Of a stretch of 64,000 bases of DNA, positions 1-8,924 are shown one piece after another. This DNA is from Corynebacterium auriscanis. Lineage in GTDB: Bacteria > Actinomycetota > Actinomycetes > Mycobacteriales > Mycobacteriaceae. Numbering within the stretch: position 1 is the stretch's first letter; every line of letters begins with the position of its first letter. The stretch covers positions 478,572-542,571 of the forward strand of contig NZ_CP047046.1 in NCBI RefSeq assembly GCF_030408435.1, given 5' to 3'. The notes below the pieces were generated by a model that made no database searches, was not told the origin of the DNA, and was given only the letters and a program-made list of their open reading frames with translations. A program made the translations under genes and the position numbers.

Positions 1-1386
1 ACGGAAAACGGCATCCAGCCAGTTCATGGCTGGAGCCAAATTGTCCAACATTGGTAATACATGGTCAATCAACGGAGCGACCGGAGGCAGCGGGGTTTCG
101 CGGTAGTATACCGACGTCCCGGCCTCGCACCACTGCCGTGCCATCGTGCGAGCGCCCTGCACAGGAATGGAATCGTCGTTTTTTCCATGCCCAACGAATA
201 CTGGAACGTTAGGTGGCCTGTGACCGATTTCCTGATCAGCCAAGACGGACTTCAGTGGCTCCTGCTGGGCGAGCTGTTCCAAGGACTTACCGGATTTGGT
301 GAGGGTCCGGGTATCCACATACGCATGCCGGGCTAGGGACTGCGGAATGCATTCATCGGCGGTCTGCTCTAGCAACCGCTTACCTTTATCGTTGAGTAAA
401 TCATCCACCAAGGGTTTGAGTTCTGGTTTCGCGGCAATGAAACCATTGATGGCATATCCCAAAACCCCGGCCAGAGGCTTGCGATCAATCGCAGCTGCGG
501 TTTGGGCCAGGTTGGCTGGTGTACCCCCGGCGTAACCCGCGACCACGTTAATACCCTTGCCATAGGTGGGAGCCAGCTCCACGGCAGCTGCGGATCCGCC
601 ACCGCCCTGGGAGTATCCATAGAACGCCACTGGTGAGGCCGAGGTGATGCCCTTTACGTTCAAGTTGACAGCCGCACGGGCCATATCGATGGTGGCTTGC
701 CCTTGCTCCACGCGGTTCATGTAGGTGTGTTGGCGGGAGGTGCCCAAACCGGGCAGGTCGGTCAGAGCAACATTCCAGCCACGCGCCAAGGCGCCTGCCA
801 CCGGAATGGCCTCATACTCCAGCCCCACCGACAACAGCTTTCCCGGAGCACACGCATCGCCGCTGCCCTGGGTGCCGGGTGCAATAGTAAGCAGAGGTCG
901 CGGCCCTTTTCCTGTCCATGGCTGAGAGGAGCGCAGTACGGTTCCGGTGACTGGGATCCGTTTACCGTTGTTGTCAGTGGACACATAGGCCACGCGCTCG
1001 GACTTCGACATCATCCAGTCGACGAATGGCAGTCCAAAGGCAAATTGGCTCGGTGCCCGCTTGATGACATCGCCGGGGTTGCCAGACACAGTCGCTGGAA
1101 GGGAATCGTAGAATCCGCGCGCATTGCGATCCAAAGCCCCCCATGTATTAGATGACAGCATGTCCGCTGGCCCTTGGGAGGATCCCAGGGCGCTGGAGGA
1201 CCCCGATGCTGCAGATCCACGGGCCGAACCTTCCGCCGCATCGTAGGAGGGGCTCGGTGCCTGCTGGGCAGCTGCCAGGCCGGCGCCACCTAGGGAACTA
1301 CCAATTCCGACGCCACAAGCTAGCGCCACAGAAGCTGATGCTTTGCACACCCGCTGCGAGAAGAAAGATACTAGTGAGGTTCTCAT
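1..1386 (-). CDS. secreted triacylglycerol lipase, LIP family (partial, 3' end outside window)
   Basis: Reading the minus strand from ATG at 1386 gives 462 codons without a stop up to the window edge, so the C-terminus is missing. The N-terminus is a Sec signal peptide: Arg and Lys residues, a hydrophobic stretch, then an Ala-rich site near AAAQQ at about residue 40. The body matches secretory lipases of the LIP (PF03583) type: a GYSQGGGG nucleophile elbow with Ser259, a GHGKNDDSIP loop carrying a candidate acid, and IDHVLP with a candidate catalytic His. It probably hydrolyses acylglycerols or esters outside the cell, a common trait of lipid-requiring skin corynebacteria. No Shine-Dalgarno is visible. 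A TATAGT -10 hexamer (1395-1400) lies 8 nt before the ATG, so the transcript may be leaderless. Family assignment is firm; substrate is inferred. Confidence 0.85.
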   Translation of the reverse strand, partial: MRTSLVSFFSQRVCKASASVALACGVGIGSSLGGAGLAAAQQAPSPSYDAAEGSARGSAASGSSSALGSSQGPADMLSSNTWGALDRNARGFYDSLPATVSGNPGDVIKRAPSQFAFGLPFVDWMMSKSERVAYVSTDNNGKRIPVTGTVLRSSQPWTGKGPRPLLTIAPGTQGSGDACAPGKLLSVGLEYEAIPVAGALARGWNVALTDLPGLGTSRQHTYMNRVEQGQATIDMARAAVNLNVKGITSASPVAFYGYSQGGGGSAAAVELAPTYGKGINVVAGYAGGTPANLAQTAAAIDRKPLAGVLGYAINGFIAAKPELKPLVDDLLNDKGKRLLEQTADECIPQSLARHAYVDTRTLTKSGKSLEQLAQQEPLKSVLADQEIGHRPPNVPVFVGHGKNDDSIPVQGARTMARQWCEAGTSVYYRETPLPPVAPLIDHVLPMLDNLAPAMNWLDAVFR

Positions 1387-1534
1387 GAATGATGACTATA
1401 GTTTTAACGCAGACATATTTTTGCAAGGTAACGGAAAATACTTCGGGAATTGATGTAATTCTTGCGCGGAGCTTCCCTGACTCTTGCAGGTCTGCGATGT
1501 TCTGTGGCAACTATTGCATTGACTAAAAACCGAA

Positions 1535-2683
1535 CTATGTGGGCAAACGCAATCCGGTTAATCCGGTTTCGGACTTCGGTTCAGATCGGTCGCGGTTAAC
1601 TGCTGCGCGTTCTCCTCGGGCCTCGGTGTGCTCTGCTATTCCCTCCGTGGACGCTGCGTTCGAGGGATCGTTACTGGTGGTTGCGTCTTGCCGATGCCCG
1701 TCGGTGCGCTCCGCTAACCCGTCTGCAACCAGAGAATTCACTGCCCGGGTGAGCTGCGCTTTGTCGTGCCACAGCAGATCAATCTCGGCACGAGTGGCGC
1801 GTGAATCTTTGCGAGAACGCAGTAAACCCATAATTTTGCCCCGCACCTGCCGGTCGGTGCCTTCGAACTTCTGAACGCGTTTGGCGGCGGATGCTTTCTG
1901 CTGTTCTGAGGGCTCCGGTCGACCCGCGGCTACCCACTGACAGTGTTTCCGCACAGGGCACTGATCACATTGCGGGTTCTTGGCTCGGCAAATAAGTGCC
2001 CCCAGCTCCATGAGGGATGCGGTCATCATCTGTGCATCCTCGTGTGCCTGAGGATCGTGATGATCGGGTTCGACGTGGCGTCGAACCAAAAACGGATCTG
2101 GATCCACCCACGGCATCAATTCGGCGACATCCACCAAGTCACGTGCGCGCGCCGGCCCCTGCAAATAAGAGCCGAAAACTACCCGATGAAGTACGCGGCG
2201 CACGTTGGTATCGACCACGGGGACTGCTTGCTCGAATGCAAAAGCGGCCACAGCGCGTGCTGTGTAGGAACCGATACCAGAAAGGGCTTCGAGTTCGGCG
2301 ATGGAATCGGGCACGTTCCCGTCGTGGCGCTGAACGCAATCACGGGCACACTCCTGCAGCCGGAGTGCACGGCGCGGATAGCCGAGGTTGGCCCACATTC
2401 GCAAAACTTCGGCCTTGGAGGCGACAGCTAAATCTGCCGGCTGGGGCCACCTCCTCATCCATGCTTCCCACAGGGGGATGACCCGGGAAACGGGGGTTTG
2501 CTGCGACATGACTTCGCTCACCAAAATTGCCCACGGCGAGGTATCTGGGTGGCGCCAGGGCAACACGCGACCGTGGCGGGCGAACCAGTGGTTAAGATCG
2601 CGAGCGAACTGTAACCGGTCTATGGGGTAGGCGCTGAGGCGCCCTTCCGCGGAGGTGGCGAGGGGGTAGTCAGGGGTTGGCAT
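1535..2683 (-). CDS. mutY: A/G-specific adenine glycosylase MutY
   Basis: Base-excision repair enzyme that removes adenine mispaired with 8-oxoguanine. The open frame extends upstream to 2863, but that part is not conserved-looking; ATG 2683 (MPTPDYPL) gives the usual N-terminus and leaves a short divergent gap to the carbonic anhydrase gene. Visible features: SEVMSQQTPVSRV with the catalytic Glu, helix-hairpin-helix LEALSGIGSYTARAV with Ser where endonuclease III has its catalytic Lys, VVDTNVRRVL with the catalytic Asp, and a [4Fe-4S] motif C-x6-C-x2-C-x5-C in CRAKNPQCDQCPVRKHC. The last 60 or so residues are polar and low complexity, and a clear NUDIX-like 8-oxoG recognition domain is not obvious. 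The pairing with carbonic anhydrase near radA is the arrangement I recall from C. glutamicum. Confidence 0.93.
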   Translation of the reverse strand: MPTPDYPLATSAEGRLSAYPIDRLQFARDLNHWFARHGRVLPWRHPDTSPWAILVSEVMSQQTPVSRVIPLWEAWMRRWPQPADLAVASKAEVLRMWANLGYPRRALRLQECARDCVQRHDGNVPDSIAELEALSGIGSYTARAVAAFAFEQAVPVVDTNVRRVLHRVVFGSYLQGPARARDLVDVAELMPWVDPDPFLVRRHVEPDHHDPQAHEDAQMMTASLMELGALICRAKNPQCDQCPVRKHCQWVAAGRPEPSEQQKASAAKRVQKFEGTDRQVRGKIMGLLRSRKDSRATRAEIDLLWHDKAQLTRAVNSLVADGLAERTDGHRQDATTSNDPSNAASTEGIAEHTEARGERAAVNRDRSEPKSETGLTGLRLPT

Positions 2684-2719
2684 AGCAAAAATAAGTCTAT
2701 CCAAGGCAAAATTAAACGT

Positions 2720-3364
2720 ATGACAAGCCCGCACGAAATGACACCCCAACAAGCCTGGGAAGCGCTGCGCACAGGCAATGAGCGCTTTATGCAAGACAAT
2801 AGTGACCACCCCAATCAAGGCCCCGGTCGTCGCCAAACCCTTACCCAAGGGCAACGCCCGCATGCCGTGGTACTAGCGTGCTCGGATTCGCGCGTGCCCG
2901 TAGAGATCGTTTTCGATCAAGGCCTAGGGGACCTGTTCGTCATCCGCACGGCGGGTGAGATTACGGACCTCTCCGTACTCGCAAGCCTAGAATTCGCAGT
3001 TGATGGCCTAGGCGTGCCTCTGGTTGTGGTGCTCGGTCACGAGAGCTGCGGGGCTGTGAAGGCTGCCCAGAACGCTCTCGATGGCGGAGATCTTCCAGAT
3101 GGATTCCAACGCGTGCTGGTGGAAAAGGTCACGCCCTCCCTGTTGTCAGCACGGAAGAAGGGGTTCGAGGGCTCCGATGAGTTCGAGAAGAACCACGTAC
3201 GGGAAATCGCGGATCACATCGTGGATCGATCCCCGGAAATCCAAACGCGCGTCAAGGATGGGCGGTGTGCCGTCGTGGGATTGCGCTATCGTCTGTCGGA
3301 CGGCCGCGCGGAGCCCCTGGTTGGGTTCGGCTTGGACATTGAAACTGGTGAACCCAGCGCCTAA
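2720..3364 (+). CDS. beta-carbonic anhydrase
   Basis: Cytoplasmic zinc enzyme that interconverts CO2 and bicarbonate, supplying HCO3- to carboxylases. The 214-aa product is normal length for a bacterial beta-class enzyme. The zinc ligands are visible as Cys54 in CSDSR (with the Asp56-Arg58 dyad) and His107 and Cys110 in GHESCGAV. The start ATG 2720 is 36 nt from the divergent mutY start. No good ribosome-binding site is seen; an AAAATT hexamer close to the ATG would fit a leaderless transcript. It is transcribed away from mutY and towards the membrane protein at 3430. Confidence 0.93.
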   Translation: MTSPHEMTPQQAWEALRTGNERFMQDNSDHPNQGPGRRQTLTQGQRPHAVVLACSDSRVPVEIVFDQGLGDLFVIRTAGEITDLSVLASLEFAVDGLGVPLVVVLGHESCGAVKAAQNALDGGDLPDGFQRVLVEKVTPSLLSARKKGFEGSDEFEKNHVREIADHIVDRSPEIQTRVKDGRCAVVGLRYRLSDGRAEPLVGFGLDIETGEPSA

Positions 3365-3429
3365 AATGCGGCGAATTTTGACGTTCCGAGACGTGTCATT
3401 ACCGCAGGCGAGCGCACCAATCGGCTAGG

Positions 3430-4152
3430 GTGAGCCCCGTGACTGATCCGAACTCCCGCAAGCCACTACCCCCCGAGGTCTACAAGCGCCGGCGTATCGC
3501 TGCCGTCGTGGTGCTGGTGCTGGTGTTGCTACTGTTGTGGTGGTTGATCGGGTCTCTGGGCGGGGACGAGGGAACGCAGAATGCGGCGTCGAATCAAAAG
3601 GCCCAGACCACCCAGACCTCGTCGGTGGCTGCCAGCGACAGTGCCACCCCGACAGAGACGAAAAGTGAAAGCTCCGCGCCGGGAGAATCGGATAAGAATA
3701 AGGAGCAATCCCAGACCCCCAGTGAGACCGCAAAGGACGAAGGCAAACCGAAGAAGGACACCTGTGGTTTGTCGGACCTGGAAGTAATCGCGAAGCCTGG
3801 CGCACCTTCTTTCGCGCCGGATGCGGTGCCGAACTTCTTTGTCACCATCAATAACCCCACCGCCGCCGATTGCACGATCGATTTGGATCAAGACAAGTTG
3901 AGCTTCGAGGTCTTCACGCTCAACAACTACCAGCGTGTGTGGGGTGACCTAGATTGTAATGAACCAGGGGCTTCAGGCGAGCGTGTAATCAAGGCGGGGG
4001 AATCCGCCAAGTATTCGTTGAACTCTTGGTCGCGCACGACCAGTGCTCCGAGCGCATGTGAAGCGCGACAACCCGTGGGGCCCGGCGGTTACCTTTTGTA
4101 CGCGCACGTGGGTGATAACACCTCTAAGCCCGCCACGTTTAACCTGCAGTAA
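3430..4152 (+). CDS. single-pass membrane protein with extracytoplasmic domain, function unknown
   Basis: The start is GTG 3430 or possibly GTG 3439 four codons on. The product is 240 aa: a short basic cytoplasmic tail (YKRRR), one transmembrane helix at about residues 24-42, a Ser/Thr/Lys-rich linker to about residue 115, then a compact domain with Cys residues (DTCGLSDL, AADCTID, DLDCNEPG, SACEARQ) that could form two disulfides. This is a type II, cell-envelope topology. The gene is convergent with radA. A similar membrane protein sits between carbonic anhydrase and radA in other corynebacteria from memory. I do not recognise a characterised family. Confidence 0.75.
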   Translation: MSPVTDPNSRKPLPPEVYKRRRIAAVVVLVLVLLLLWWLIGSLGGDEGTQNAASNQKAQTTQTSSVAASDSATPTETKSESSAPGESDKNKEQSQTPSETAKDEGKPKKDTCGLSDLEVIAKPGAPSFAPDAVPNFFVTINNPTAADCTIDLDQDKLSFEVFTLNNYQRVWGDLDCNEPGASGERVIKAGESAKYSLNSWSRTTSAPSACEARQPVGPGGYLLYAHVGDNTSKPATFNLQ

Positions 4153-4190
4153 CGCTTAGCCAGCAGTAACGTTCAAGCCTGCAGCAACCT

Positions 4191-5591
4191 TTAACCAGCA
4201 GCAACCTTCAAACCTGCCCACTTCACGGCCTCGTAGAGGTGGCCTACTTCCGTGACTTTCATGTTCTTAGGGGCATCGTAAAGGCAGTTTTTGGGAACTG
4301 CTGCTGAGGTGAAACCCAGGCGGGACGCCTCGGCTAGCCGTTGGGTTAATTGTGGAACGCGCCGGACTTCTCCGCCCAGGCCCACTTCTCCTACCGCGAT
4401 CGCCCCCAGGGGGAGCGGGTGGCCAGTGGCAGTGCTTGCCAAGGCCAACACTAGGGCGAGGTCGGCAGCGGGCTCCTGGATGCGGATGCCCCCGACGGTG
4501 GCTGCGTAGACTTCCTTTTCGGTCAAACGCAAGCCGCAGCGTTCGGAGAGTACGGCCAGGTTCATGGAGACGCGCCCCGCATCGATCCCAGTGACGTAGC
4601 GTTTCGGGTTTCGGATATCGGAGTTGACGGCGAGGGTTTGCACCTCGGAGACCATGGCCCGGCGACCATCCATCGTGACGGTGATGGCCGTGCCGGTGAC
4701 GGATTCGGTGCGGTGGTGCAAGAAAAGACCTGAGGGATCGCTGACTTCGCGGATGCCGTGTGCGGTTTGTTCGAAACAACCGACTTCGTCGGTAGCACCG
4801 AAACGGTTTTTGATACCTCGCAAAAAGCGCAGGGCCGAGTGCTTATCCCCTTCGAAGTTCAACACCACATCCACGAGGTGCTCGATGGTACGGGGGCCGG
4901 CTACATTGCCCTCCTTCGTCACATGACCGATCGCGATGACTGGGGTGCCGGAGGCCTTGGCGAAGGTCGTGAGTGTGGACGTTACCGATCGGGTTTGGGT
5001 TACACCACCGGCCACTCCTTCTACACCTGTTGCCTGCATGGTTTGCAGTGAGTCCACGATCACGAGTTCAGGTTTCACGGCTTCAATGTGAGCGAGGGCG
5101 CGCTCCAGGTCGTTTTCATTGGCCAAGTACAGTCGATCGTCCAATGCGCCTGTGCGTTCTGCCCGGTTGCGCACTTGTCCCACGGATTCTTCCGCGGTGA
5201 GGATCAATACGGTTCGTCCCAGTTTTGCCCATCGTGCGGCTACCTCCAGAAGGAGCGTGGACTTTCCCACCCCGGGTTCGCCCGCCAAGAGAACCGCGCT
5301 ACCGGGCACGATGCCACCGCCCAACACGCGGTCCAGCTCGGCCAAGCCACTGGGCTGGTGGTTGGCAATGGTTGGATCGATCTTGGTGACCGGCTGTGCT
5401 GCGGCGCTGCTGGGAATCAACCCCGCGGAGCTGCTGACAGCAGCGCGACTACCCACAATGGCCGTGGCCGGCGCCTTTTCCTCAAGTGTTCCCCATTCAC
5501 CGCACGAGGGGCAGCGGCCCATCCACTTGGAGATCTGGTACTCACACGCAGTGCACGTGTAGACGGTGTTCTTCTTTGAGGTCTTGGCCAT
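4191..5591 (-). CDS. radA: DNA repair protein RadA
   Basis: RecA-related branch-migration helicase that helps process recombination intermediates. Seen in order: an N-terminal C4 zinc finger (TCTACEYQ and CPSCGEWG), Walker A GEPGVGKST, Walker B-like LVIVDSLQ, the RadA-specific KNRFG motif (GIKNRFGATDE), and a C-terminal Lon-protease-like domain ending at the 3' end. The start is set at ATG 5591 (MAKTSKK). An in-frame GTG at 5621 would lie inside the hairpin at 5608-5641 and is disfavoured. Downstream of lpqE and upstream of mutY on the opposite side, the order matches actinobacterial radA loci. Confidence 0.95.
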   Translation of the reverse strand: MAKTSKKNTVYTCTACEYQISKWMGRCPSCGEWGTLEEKAPATAIVGSRAAVSSSAGLIPSSAAAQPVTKIDPTIANHQPSGLAELDRVLGGGIVPGSAVLLAGEPGVGKSTLLLEVAARWAKLGRTVLILTAEESVGQVRNRAERTGALDDRLYLANENDLERALAHIEAVKPELVIVDSLQTMQATGVEGVAGGVTQTRSVTSTLTTFAKASGTPVIAIGHVTKEGNVAGPRTIEHLVDVVLNFEGDKHSALRFLRGIKNRFGATDEVGCFEQTAHGIREVSDPSGLFLHHRTESVTGTAITVTMDGRRAMVSEVQTLAVNSDIRNPKRYVTGIDAGRVSMNLAVLSERCGLRLTEKEVYAATVGGIRIQEPAADLALVLALASTATGHPLPLGAIAVGEVGLGGEVRRVPQLTQRLAEASRLGFTSAAVPKNCLYDAPKNMKVTEVGHLYEAVKWAGLKVAAG

Positions 5592-5607
5592 GGGGTCCAC
5601 AATAAAC

Positions 5608-5641
5608 AACCGGCCGGACACGCAATGGTGCCCGGCCGGTT
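5608..5641 (-). terminator. hairpin terminator after the LpqE-like gene
   Basis: Perfect 10-bp inverted repeat, AACCGGCCGG at 5608-5617 and CCGGCCGGTT at 5632-5641, with a 14-nt loop. On the minus strand it is followed by a T-rich GTTTATT. It lies between the end of the LpqE-like gene and radA, so it probably ends lpqE transcription. Confidence 0.6.
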
Positions 5642-5667
5642 TGATATTCGAACAGGGGCTTTATCGA

Positions 5668-5691
5668 GCGCGTTGAAATAGGGAAACGCGC
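5668..5691. terminator. second hairpin downstream of the LpqE-like gene
   Basis: Seven-base stem GCGCGTT (5668-5674) with AACGCGC (5685-5691) and a 10-nt loop, 22 nt after the lpqE stop. It has no long T-run, so it may be an RNA-stability or weak termination element that works with the stronger hairpin further on. Confidence 0.4.
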
Positions 5692-5713
5692 GCGACCCCT
5701 CCGCTGCGGGTGC

Positions 5714-6310
5714 TTAGTGCTGGTGCTCGCCGCCAGCCTTTGGGGCGTCGGTGGAGACGTGGGTCTCGGCATCGCGGTTCAGGGTGCCGGCCTTCGGGGT
5801 GTAAGCAACGATAGGAGCGTTGACCTTTGCGCTGCCGGTATCGAACTTGATCTCAACTTCCTTCTGACCACCGATGTGCGCACCGGTCAGGCCGGAGATG
5901 GAGGTGGTGACGTAGCTGTTGCAGGAACCCTGCTGGCCACCCTTCTTCATCGAATCAACGGCATCCTTGTAGTCCGCAACGAGGGAGCAGTTGGGGCCAA
6001 CGGCCTTATCACCCTGAAGGGTGACGGGCTTGCCGTCTACCTTCACGGACTGGAGGTTAACCTTCTTGCCGACCTGGTCAACGTTGCCAGCAGTGAACTT
6101 CACGGAAAGCTGGTTGTTTGGATCCACAACAACGGCTACATCGCGCAGAGAAATCTGCTTACCGGCCTGTGCGAACACGCCGTTCACGGCGGGAACTTGA
6201 TTGGCCGTCTGAGAGATGTGACCTGCACCGCAGGCGGTCAAGGCCAAGGCGGAACCAGCGGCCACGGCAGCCAACGCAGCACGCGTGGCGGTCGACTTCT
6301 GGGACTTCAC
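5714..6310 (-). CDS. lpqE: LpqE-like lipoprotein
   Basis: Secreted lipoprotein of 198 aa with a signal peptide and the lipobox LTAC; the mature protein would start at that Cys. The start is GTG 6310 because GGAGG lies 8 nt upstream; the ATG five codons earlier overlaps that site and has none of its own. The mature domain is beta-rich, with two Cys residues (PNCSLV, QGSCNSY) that may pair, and the tail ends in GGEHQH, a possible metal-binding end. In Mycobacterium the lipoprotein LpqE lies between radA and carD exactly as here; the name rests on that synteny plus the lipoprotein nature. The biochemical role is unknown to me. Confidence 0.7.
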   Translation of the reverse strand: MKSQKSTATRAALAAVAAGSALALTACGAGHISQTANQVPAVNGVFAQAGKQISLRDVAVVVDPNNQLSVKFTAGNVDQVGKKVNLQSVKVDGKPVTLQGDKAVGPNCSLVADYKDAVDSMKKGGQQGSCNSYVTTSISGLTGAHIGGQKEVEIKFDTGSAKVNAPIVAYTPKAGTLNRDAETHVSTDAPKAGGEHQH

Positions 6311-6653
6311 GATGAGATCCTCCATCTGAGGCGATAATGCAATAAACGTCTAGCCAATAGATTAAACCCTTCGCACCGCGAATACATAGTTGTGTTTGCG
6401 CTGCTGACCTATGGCGGGGGCATTTGATGGGTTTTTCGCCCCAAATAAGGGTGGAAGGCGGGTGTTCCGGCCCTTTAATCGATTGTGTGCACTCAAGGGC
6501 AGCCCCGTCATGTCCGTTGACAGGCCGGGGCAGCCTCGGTGCCCAACTGCAGTCTGGGGTAGAATCTGAAAGCCAGCTGGTTAAAACCCCTAGGTTGACT
6601 TGCCCTAGGCGAAAGTGGTTATAGCCCCCAAGGAAGGATGAGTTCTCTCACTC
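6311..6653. other. lpqE/carD divergent intergenic region
   Basis: About 340 nt without a convincing gene. It must hold the divergent promoters for the LpqE-like gene and carD. I see candidate carD promoter elements towards its right end (TAGAAT at 6560-6565; TTGACT and TATAGC at 6595-6625) and no clear riboswitch or repeat. Confidence 0.5.
6595..6625 (+). promoter_or_regulatory. candidate carD promoter
   Basis: TTGACT (6595-6600) and TATAGC (6620-6625) are separated by 19 nt, slightly long for a sigma-A promoter. It would start transcription about 20 nt before the carD ATG. An alternative -10, TAGAAT at 6560-6565, would give a longer leader. Confidence 0.4.
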
Positions 6654-7253
6654 ATGGAGTTCAAGGTCGGAGACACAGTCGTTTACCCGCACCACGGTGC
6701 CGCCGTGATCGAGGGGATCGAGCAGCGCGAGTTCAAGGGGGAGAAGGTCGACTACCTGGTTCTCCGCATCAACCAAGGGGACCTTTCGGTTCGCGTTCCC
6801 GCAGCTAACGCGGAAAAGGTGGGTGTGCGCGATGTGGTCGGCGAGGAAGGGCTTCGCAAGGTCTTTTCCGTCCTTCGCGAAACCGATGTGGAAGAAGCCG
6901 GCAACTGGTCCCGCCGCTACAAGGCTAACCAGGAGCGTCTGACTTCCGGTGACGTCAACAAGGTCGCCGAAGTGGTTCGTGACCTGTGGCGCCGCGATCA
7001 GGACCGGGGCTTGTCCGCAGGTGAGAAGCGGATGCTTGCTAAGGCGCGGCAGATCCTCGTCGGTGAGCTGGCCTTGGCTGAGGGCGTGGACGACAAGAAG
7101 ACCGATGCCCTCTTGGAAGAAATGCAGGAGGCGATTAAGCGTCACCGCGAGGCAGCCGAGGCCGCACGGGCAGCAGGCATCGAAGATGAGGATCCCAAGC
7201 GCCCTGGCACTCCAATCGATCTCGATGAAGAATTGGATGAGGACGAGGATTAA
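6654..7253 (+). CDS. carD: RNA polymerase-binding transcription factor CarD
   Basis: CarD binds the RNA polymerase beta subunit and stabilises open complexes at many promoters, including rRNA promoters, in actinobacteria. The N-terminal RNAP-interaction (TRCF-like Tudor) domain begins [15 protein letters not shown]. The C-terminal helical DNA-binding domain contains the conserved [13 protein letters not shown], with the Trp that contacts the melted DNA edge. The 199-aa product is longer than mycobacterial CarD because of an acidic tail ([11 protein letters not shown]). A GGAAGGA-type site lies somewhat far upstream. It is followed by ispD and ispF, as in Mycobacterium. Confidence 0.95.
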   Translation: MEFKVGDTVVYPHHGAAVIEGIEQREFKGEKVDYLVLRINQGDLSVRVPAANAEKVGVRDVVGEEGLRKVFSVLRETDVEEAGNWSRRYKANQERLTSGDVNKVAEVVRDLWRRDQDRGLSAGEKRMLAKARQILVGELALAEGVDDKKTDALLEEMQEAIKRHREAAEAARAAGIEDEDPKRPGTPIDLDEELDEDED

Positions 7254-7371
7254 TCGCCGCCCCGCTGCCAGCCCTTGTGCGCATTCCCCTATGACAGCGG
7301 TGCGCGTGGGGGAGGGGGCGGTTCGCTTCTCGGTGGATTCAAGTACGGTGCACACGGAGTAACGCATACCC

Positions 7372-8196
7372 ATGATCAATACGGATCACGTCTTCGCGCT
7401 GGTCGCCGCCGCCGGCAGCGGAACGCGGTTGGGATTTGATACCCCGAAGGCATTCGTCAAGTTACGCGGTCGCACGCTGTTGGAACGCAGTCTCGATGCG
7501 CTGGCTGAATCCCAGTCGGTGGGTCATGCCATCGTGTTGGTCAGTCCTGATATGGTGGACGCAGCCCGGGAAATTGTGAACCACCCGGAAAACAAACTGT
7601 CGTGGGCTCCGATGGGCGTCGGAATAGAATTAGGAGGCAGCGAGCGGGTTGACTCCGTTTACGCTGGCCTGCAAAAGGTTCAGCCCCTTGCCGCCGGTCG
7701 GCCGGATTCGTTGGTTCTTATTCACGACGCCGCGCGCTGCCTAGTCCCCGCTCAGCTGGTAGCGGAAGTTGTCACTGCAGCGGGCGATGCACAGTCGGGC
7801 GCGATCCCGGTGTTACCCGTAGCCGATACCATCAAGGTGATCGAGCCGCTGGGGGCGCAAGTTAGTCACGCGGTCGCGCGGTTAGATGGGGCAGAAAAGG
7901 TCGTGTCCACCCCGCCACGAAGCATGCTCCGAGCAGCACAAACACCGCAGGTTTTCCGGTTTGATCAGTTGCTGGATGCAAACGAGCGGTATCTGAACGC
8001 GGTGGAGATTGGCTCGGCCCATCCCACCGAAAAGCACGGCTTGGACTCGGTGCAAGAAGCTACGGATGATGCGTCCCTCATGGAGATGGCGGGTTATGAG
8101 GTGGTCGCTGTGCCGGGGCATCTCCTGGCAATGAAGATCACCACGGAAATGGACTACCGGGTGGCAGAAATGCTGCTGGCCGGAATGGAAGAATAA
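7372..8196 (+). CDS. ispD: 2-C-methyl-D-erythritol 4-phosphate cytidylyltransferase IspD
   Basis: Third step of the MEP isoprenoid pathway: joins CTP and MEP to give CDP-ME. Recognised by the nucleotide-binding loop [10 protein letters not shown] near the N-terminus, the following Lys of [16 protein letters not shown], and [11 protein letters not shown] near the C-terminus. At 274 aa it is longer than the usual 230-240 because of an insert around residues 155-215, including [19 protein letters not shown]. Start ATG 7372. It forms an operon with ispF, 23 nt downstream. Confidence 0.94.
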   Translation: MINTDHVFALVAAAGSGTRLGFDTPKAFVKLRGRTLLERSLDALAESQSVGHAIVLVSPDMVDAAREIVNHPENKLSWAPMGVGIELGGSERVDSVYAGLQKVQPLAAGRPDSLVLIHDAARCLVPAQLVAEVVTAAGDAQSGAIPVLPVADTIKVIEPLGAQVSHAVARLDGAEKVVSTPPRSMLRAAQTPQVFRFDQLLDANERYLNAVEIGSAHPTEKHGLDSVQEATDDASLMEMAGYEVVAVPGHLLAMKITTEMDYRVAEMLLAGMEE

Positions 8197-8219
8197 GACT
8201 ATACAAGGAGCCGACCTTC

Positions 8220-8699
8220 ATGATTATCCCTCGAGTTGGAATTGCCACCGATGCCCACCAGGTGGAAGCAGGGAAGGACTGCTGGATGGCATGCCTGCTG
8301 TGGGAAGGGCAAGACGGTTGTGAGGGACACTCCGATGGTGACGTAGTGGCTCATGCGGTGGTGGATGCGCTGCTCTCTGCGGCGGGGCTGGGGGATTTGG
8401 GAAGCTTCGTTGGGGTGGGACAAAAAGAATACGACAATGTCTCGGGTGCACGACTGCTGAAGGAATGTCGGGCGTTGCTGGAATCCAAGGGGTTCGTTAT
8501 TGGCAATGCGGCAGTACAGATGGTGGGGAACCGCCCGAAGATGGGAACGCGCCGGAAGGAAGCGGAAAAGGTTATGGGCGACCTGATCGGCGCACCAGTT
8601 TCGGTGTCCGCCACAACTACCGATCACATGGGCTTTACGGGCCGTGGTGAGGGGGTAGCCGCGGTTGCTACAGCGGTGGTGTGGAAACCGAACAAGTAG
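8220..8699 (+). CDS. ispF: 2-C-methyl-D-erythritol 2,4-cyclodiphosphate synthase IspF
   Basis: Converts CDP-ME 2-phosphate to the cyclodiphosphate in the MEP pathway. At 159 aa it has normal length. Metal ligands of the family are visible: Asp11-x-His13 (DAHQ) and the His in [18 protein letters not shown]. The C-terminal [14 protein letters not shown] is diagnostic. AAGGAG ends 9 nt before ATG 8220, a strong ribosome-binding site. In related genomes cysS follows at once; here a 2.7-kb accessory cassette and an FAH-family gene intervene. Confidence 0.95.
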   Translation: MIIPRVGIATDAHQVEAGKDCWMACLLWEGQDGCEGHSDGDVVAHAVVDALLSAAGLGDLGSFVGVGQKEYDNVSGARLLKECRALLESKGFVIGNAAVQMVGNRPKMGTRRKEAEKVMGDLIGAPVSVSATTTDHMGFTGRGEGVAAVATAVVWKPNK

Positions 8700-8702
8700 C
8701 TG

Positions 8703-8729
8703 TTGACATGGCTCCCGGGGGGGTAATCT
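8703..8729 (+). promoter_or_regulatory. candidate promoter of the peptide/ABC cassette
   Basis: A perfect TTGACA (8703-8708) lies 4 nt after the ispF stop, followed after 15 nt by TAATCT (8724-8729). The spacer is short and the -10 is weak, but it sits about 36 nt before the short ORF at 8766 and would separate the cassette from the ispDF transcript. Confidence 0.45.
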
Positions 8730-8765
8730 ACAAAAGTTGATAAACGTCTTCACCAGAGGGAGCTT

Positions 8766-8924
8766 ATGAGTAAGTGTATAAGCCAATGCTCGGTCGCCCG
8801 ACCCGAGTGGGGTGGGGGTACCCAGGTCATGCCACGCACTTTTTCAAGCTACACACCTGGGGCTGGCAGTCAACAAGCGCGAAAAACTTCAACATGTACT
8901 TCTAGATGGGGAGTGAATCTTTGA
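8766..8924 (+). CDS. small Cys/Ser/Thr-rich peptide, possible exported peptide precursor or leader peptide
   Basis: A 52-codon frame starting at ATG 8766 behind a good GAGGGAG ribosome-binding site and ending TGA 8922-8924. The peptide begins MSKCISQCSV, has a WGGG turn at residues 15-18, and a Ser/Thr/Gly-rich second half ending KTSTCTSRWGVNL, with three Cys. Its stop overlaps the likely TTG start of the ABC ATPase (TTGA), and that gene's ribosome-binding site lies inside this frame, which suggests translational coupling. I recognise no bacteriocin family and no modification enzyme is present, so both a secreted peptide substrate and a regulatory leader peptide remain possible. The RNA also contains a hairpin (CTCGG...CCGAG) inside the frame. 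Confidence 0.5.
   Translation: MSKCISQCSVARPEWGGGTQVMPRTFSSYTPGAGSQQARKTSTCTSRWGVNL

Noticed and set aside
5592..5621. Upstream GTG start for RadA
   Set aside because: It lies inside the hairpin terminator of the lpqE-like gene; MAKTSKK at 5591 fits the family.
8766..8924. Small ORF as a lanthipeptide precursor
   Set aside because: Cys and Ser/Thr are present, but there is no LanM, LanB/C or other modification enzyme and no known leader motif; kept only as an unassigned peptide.
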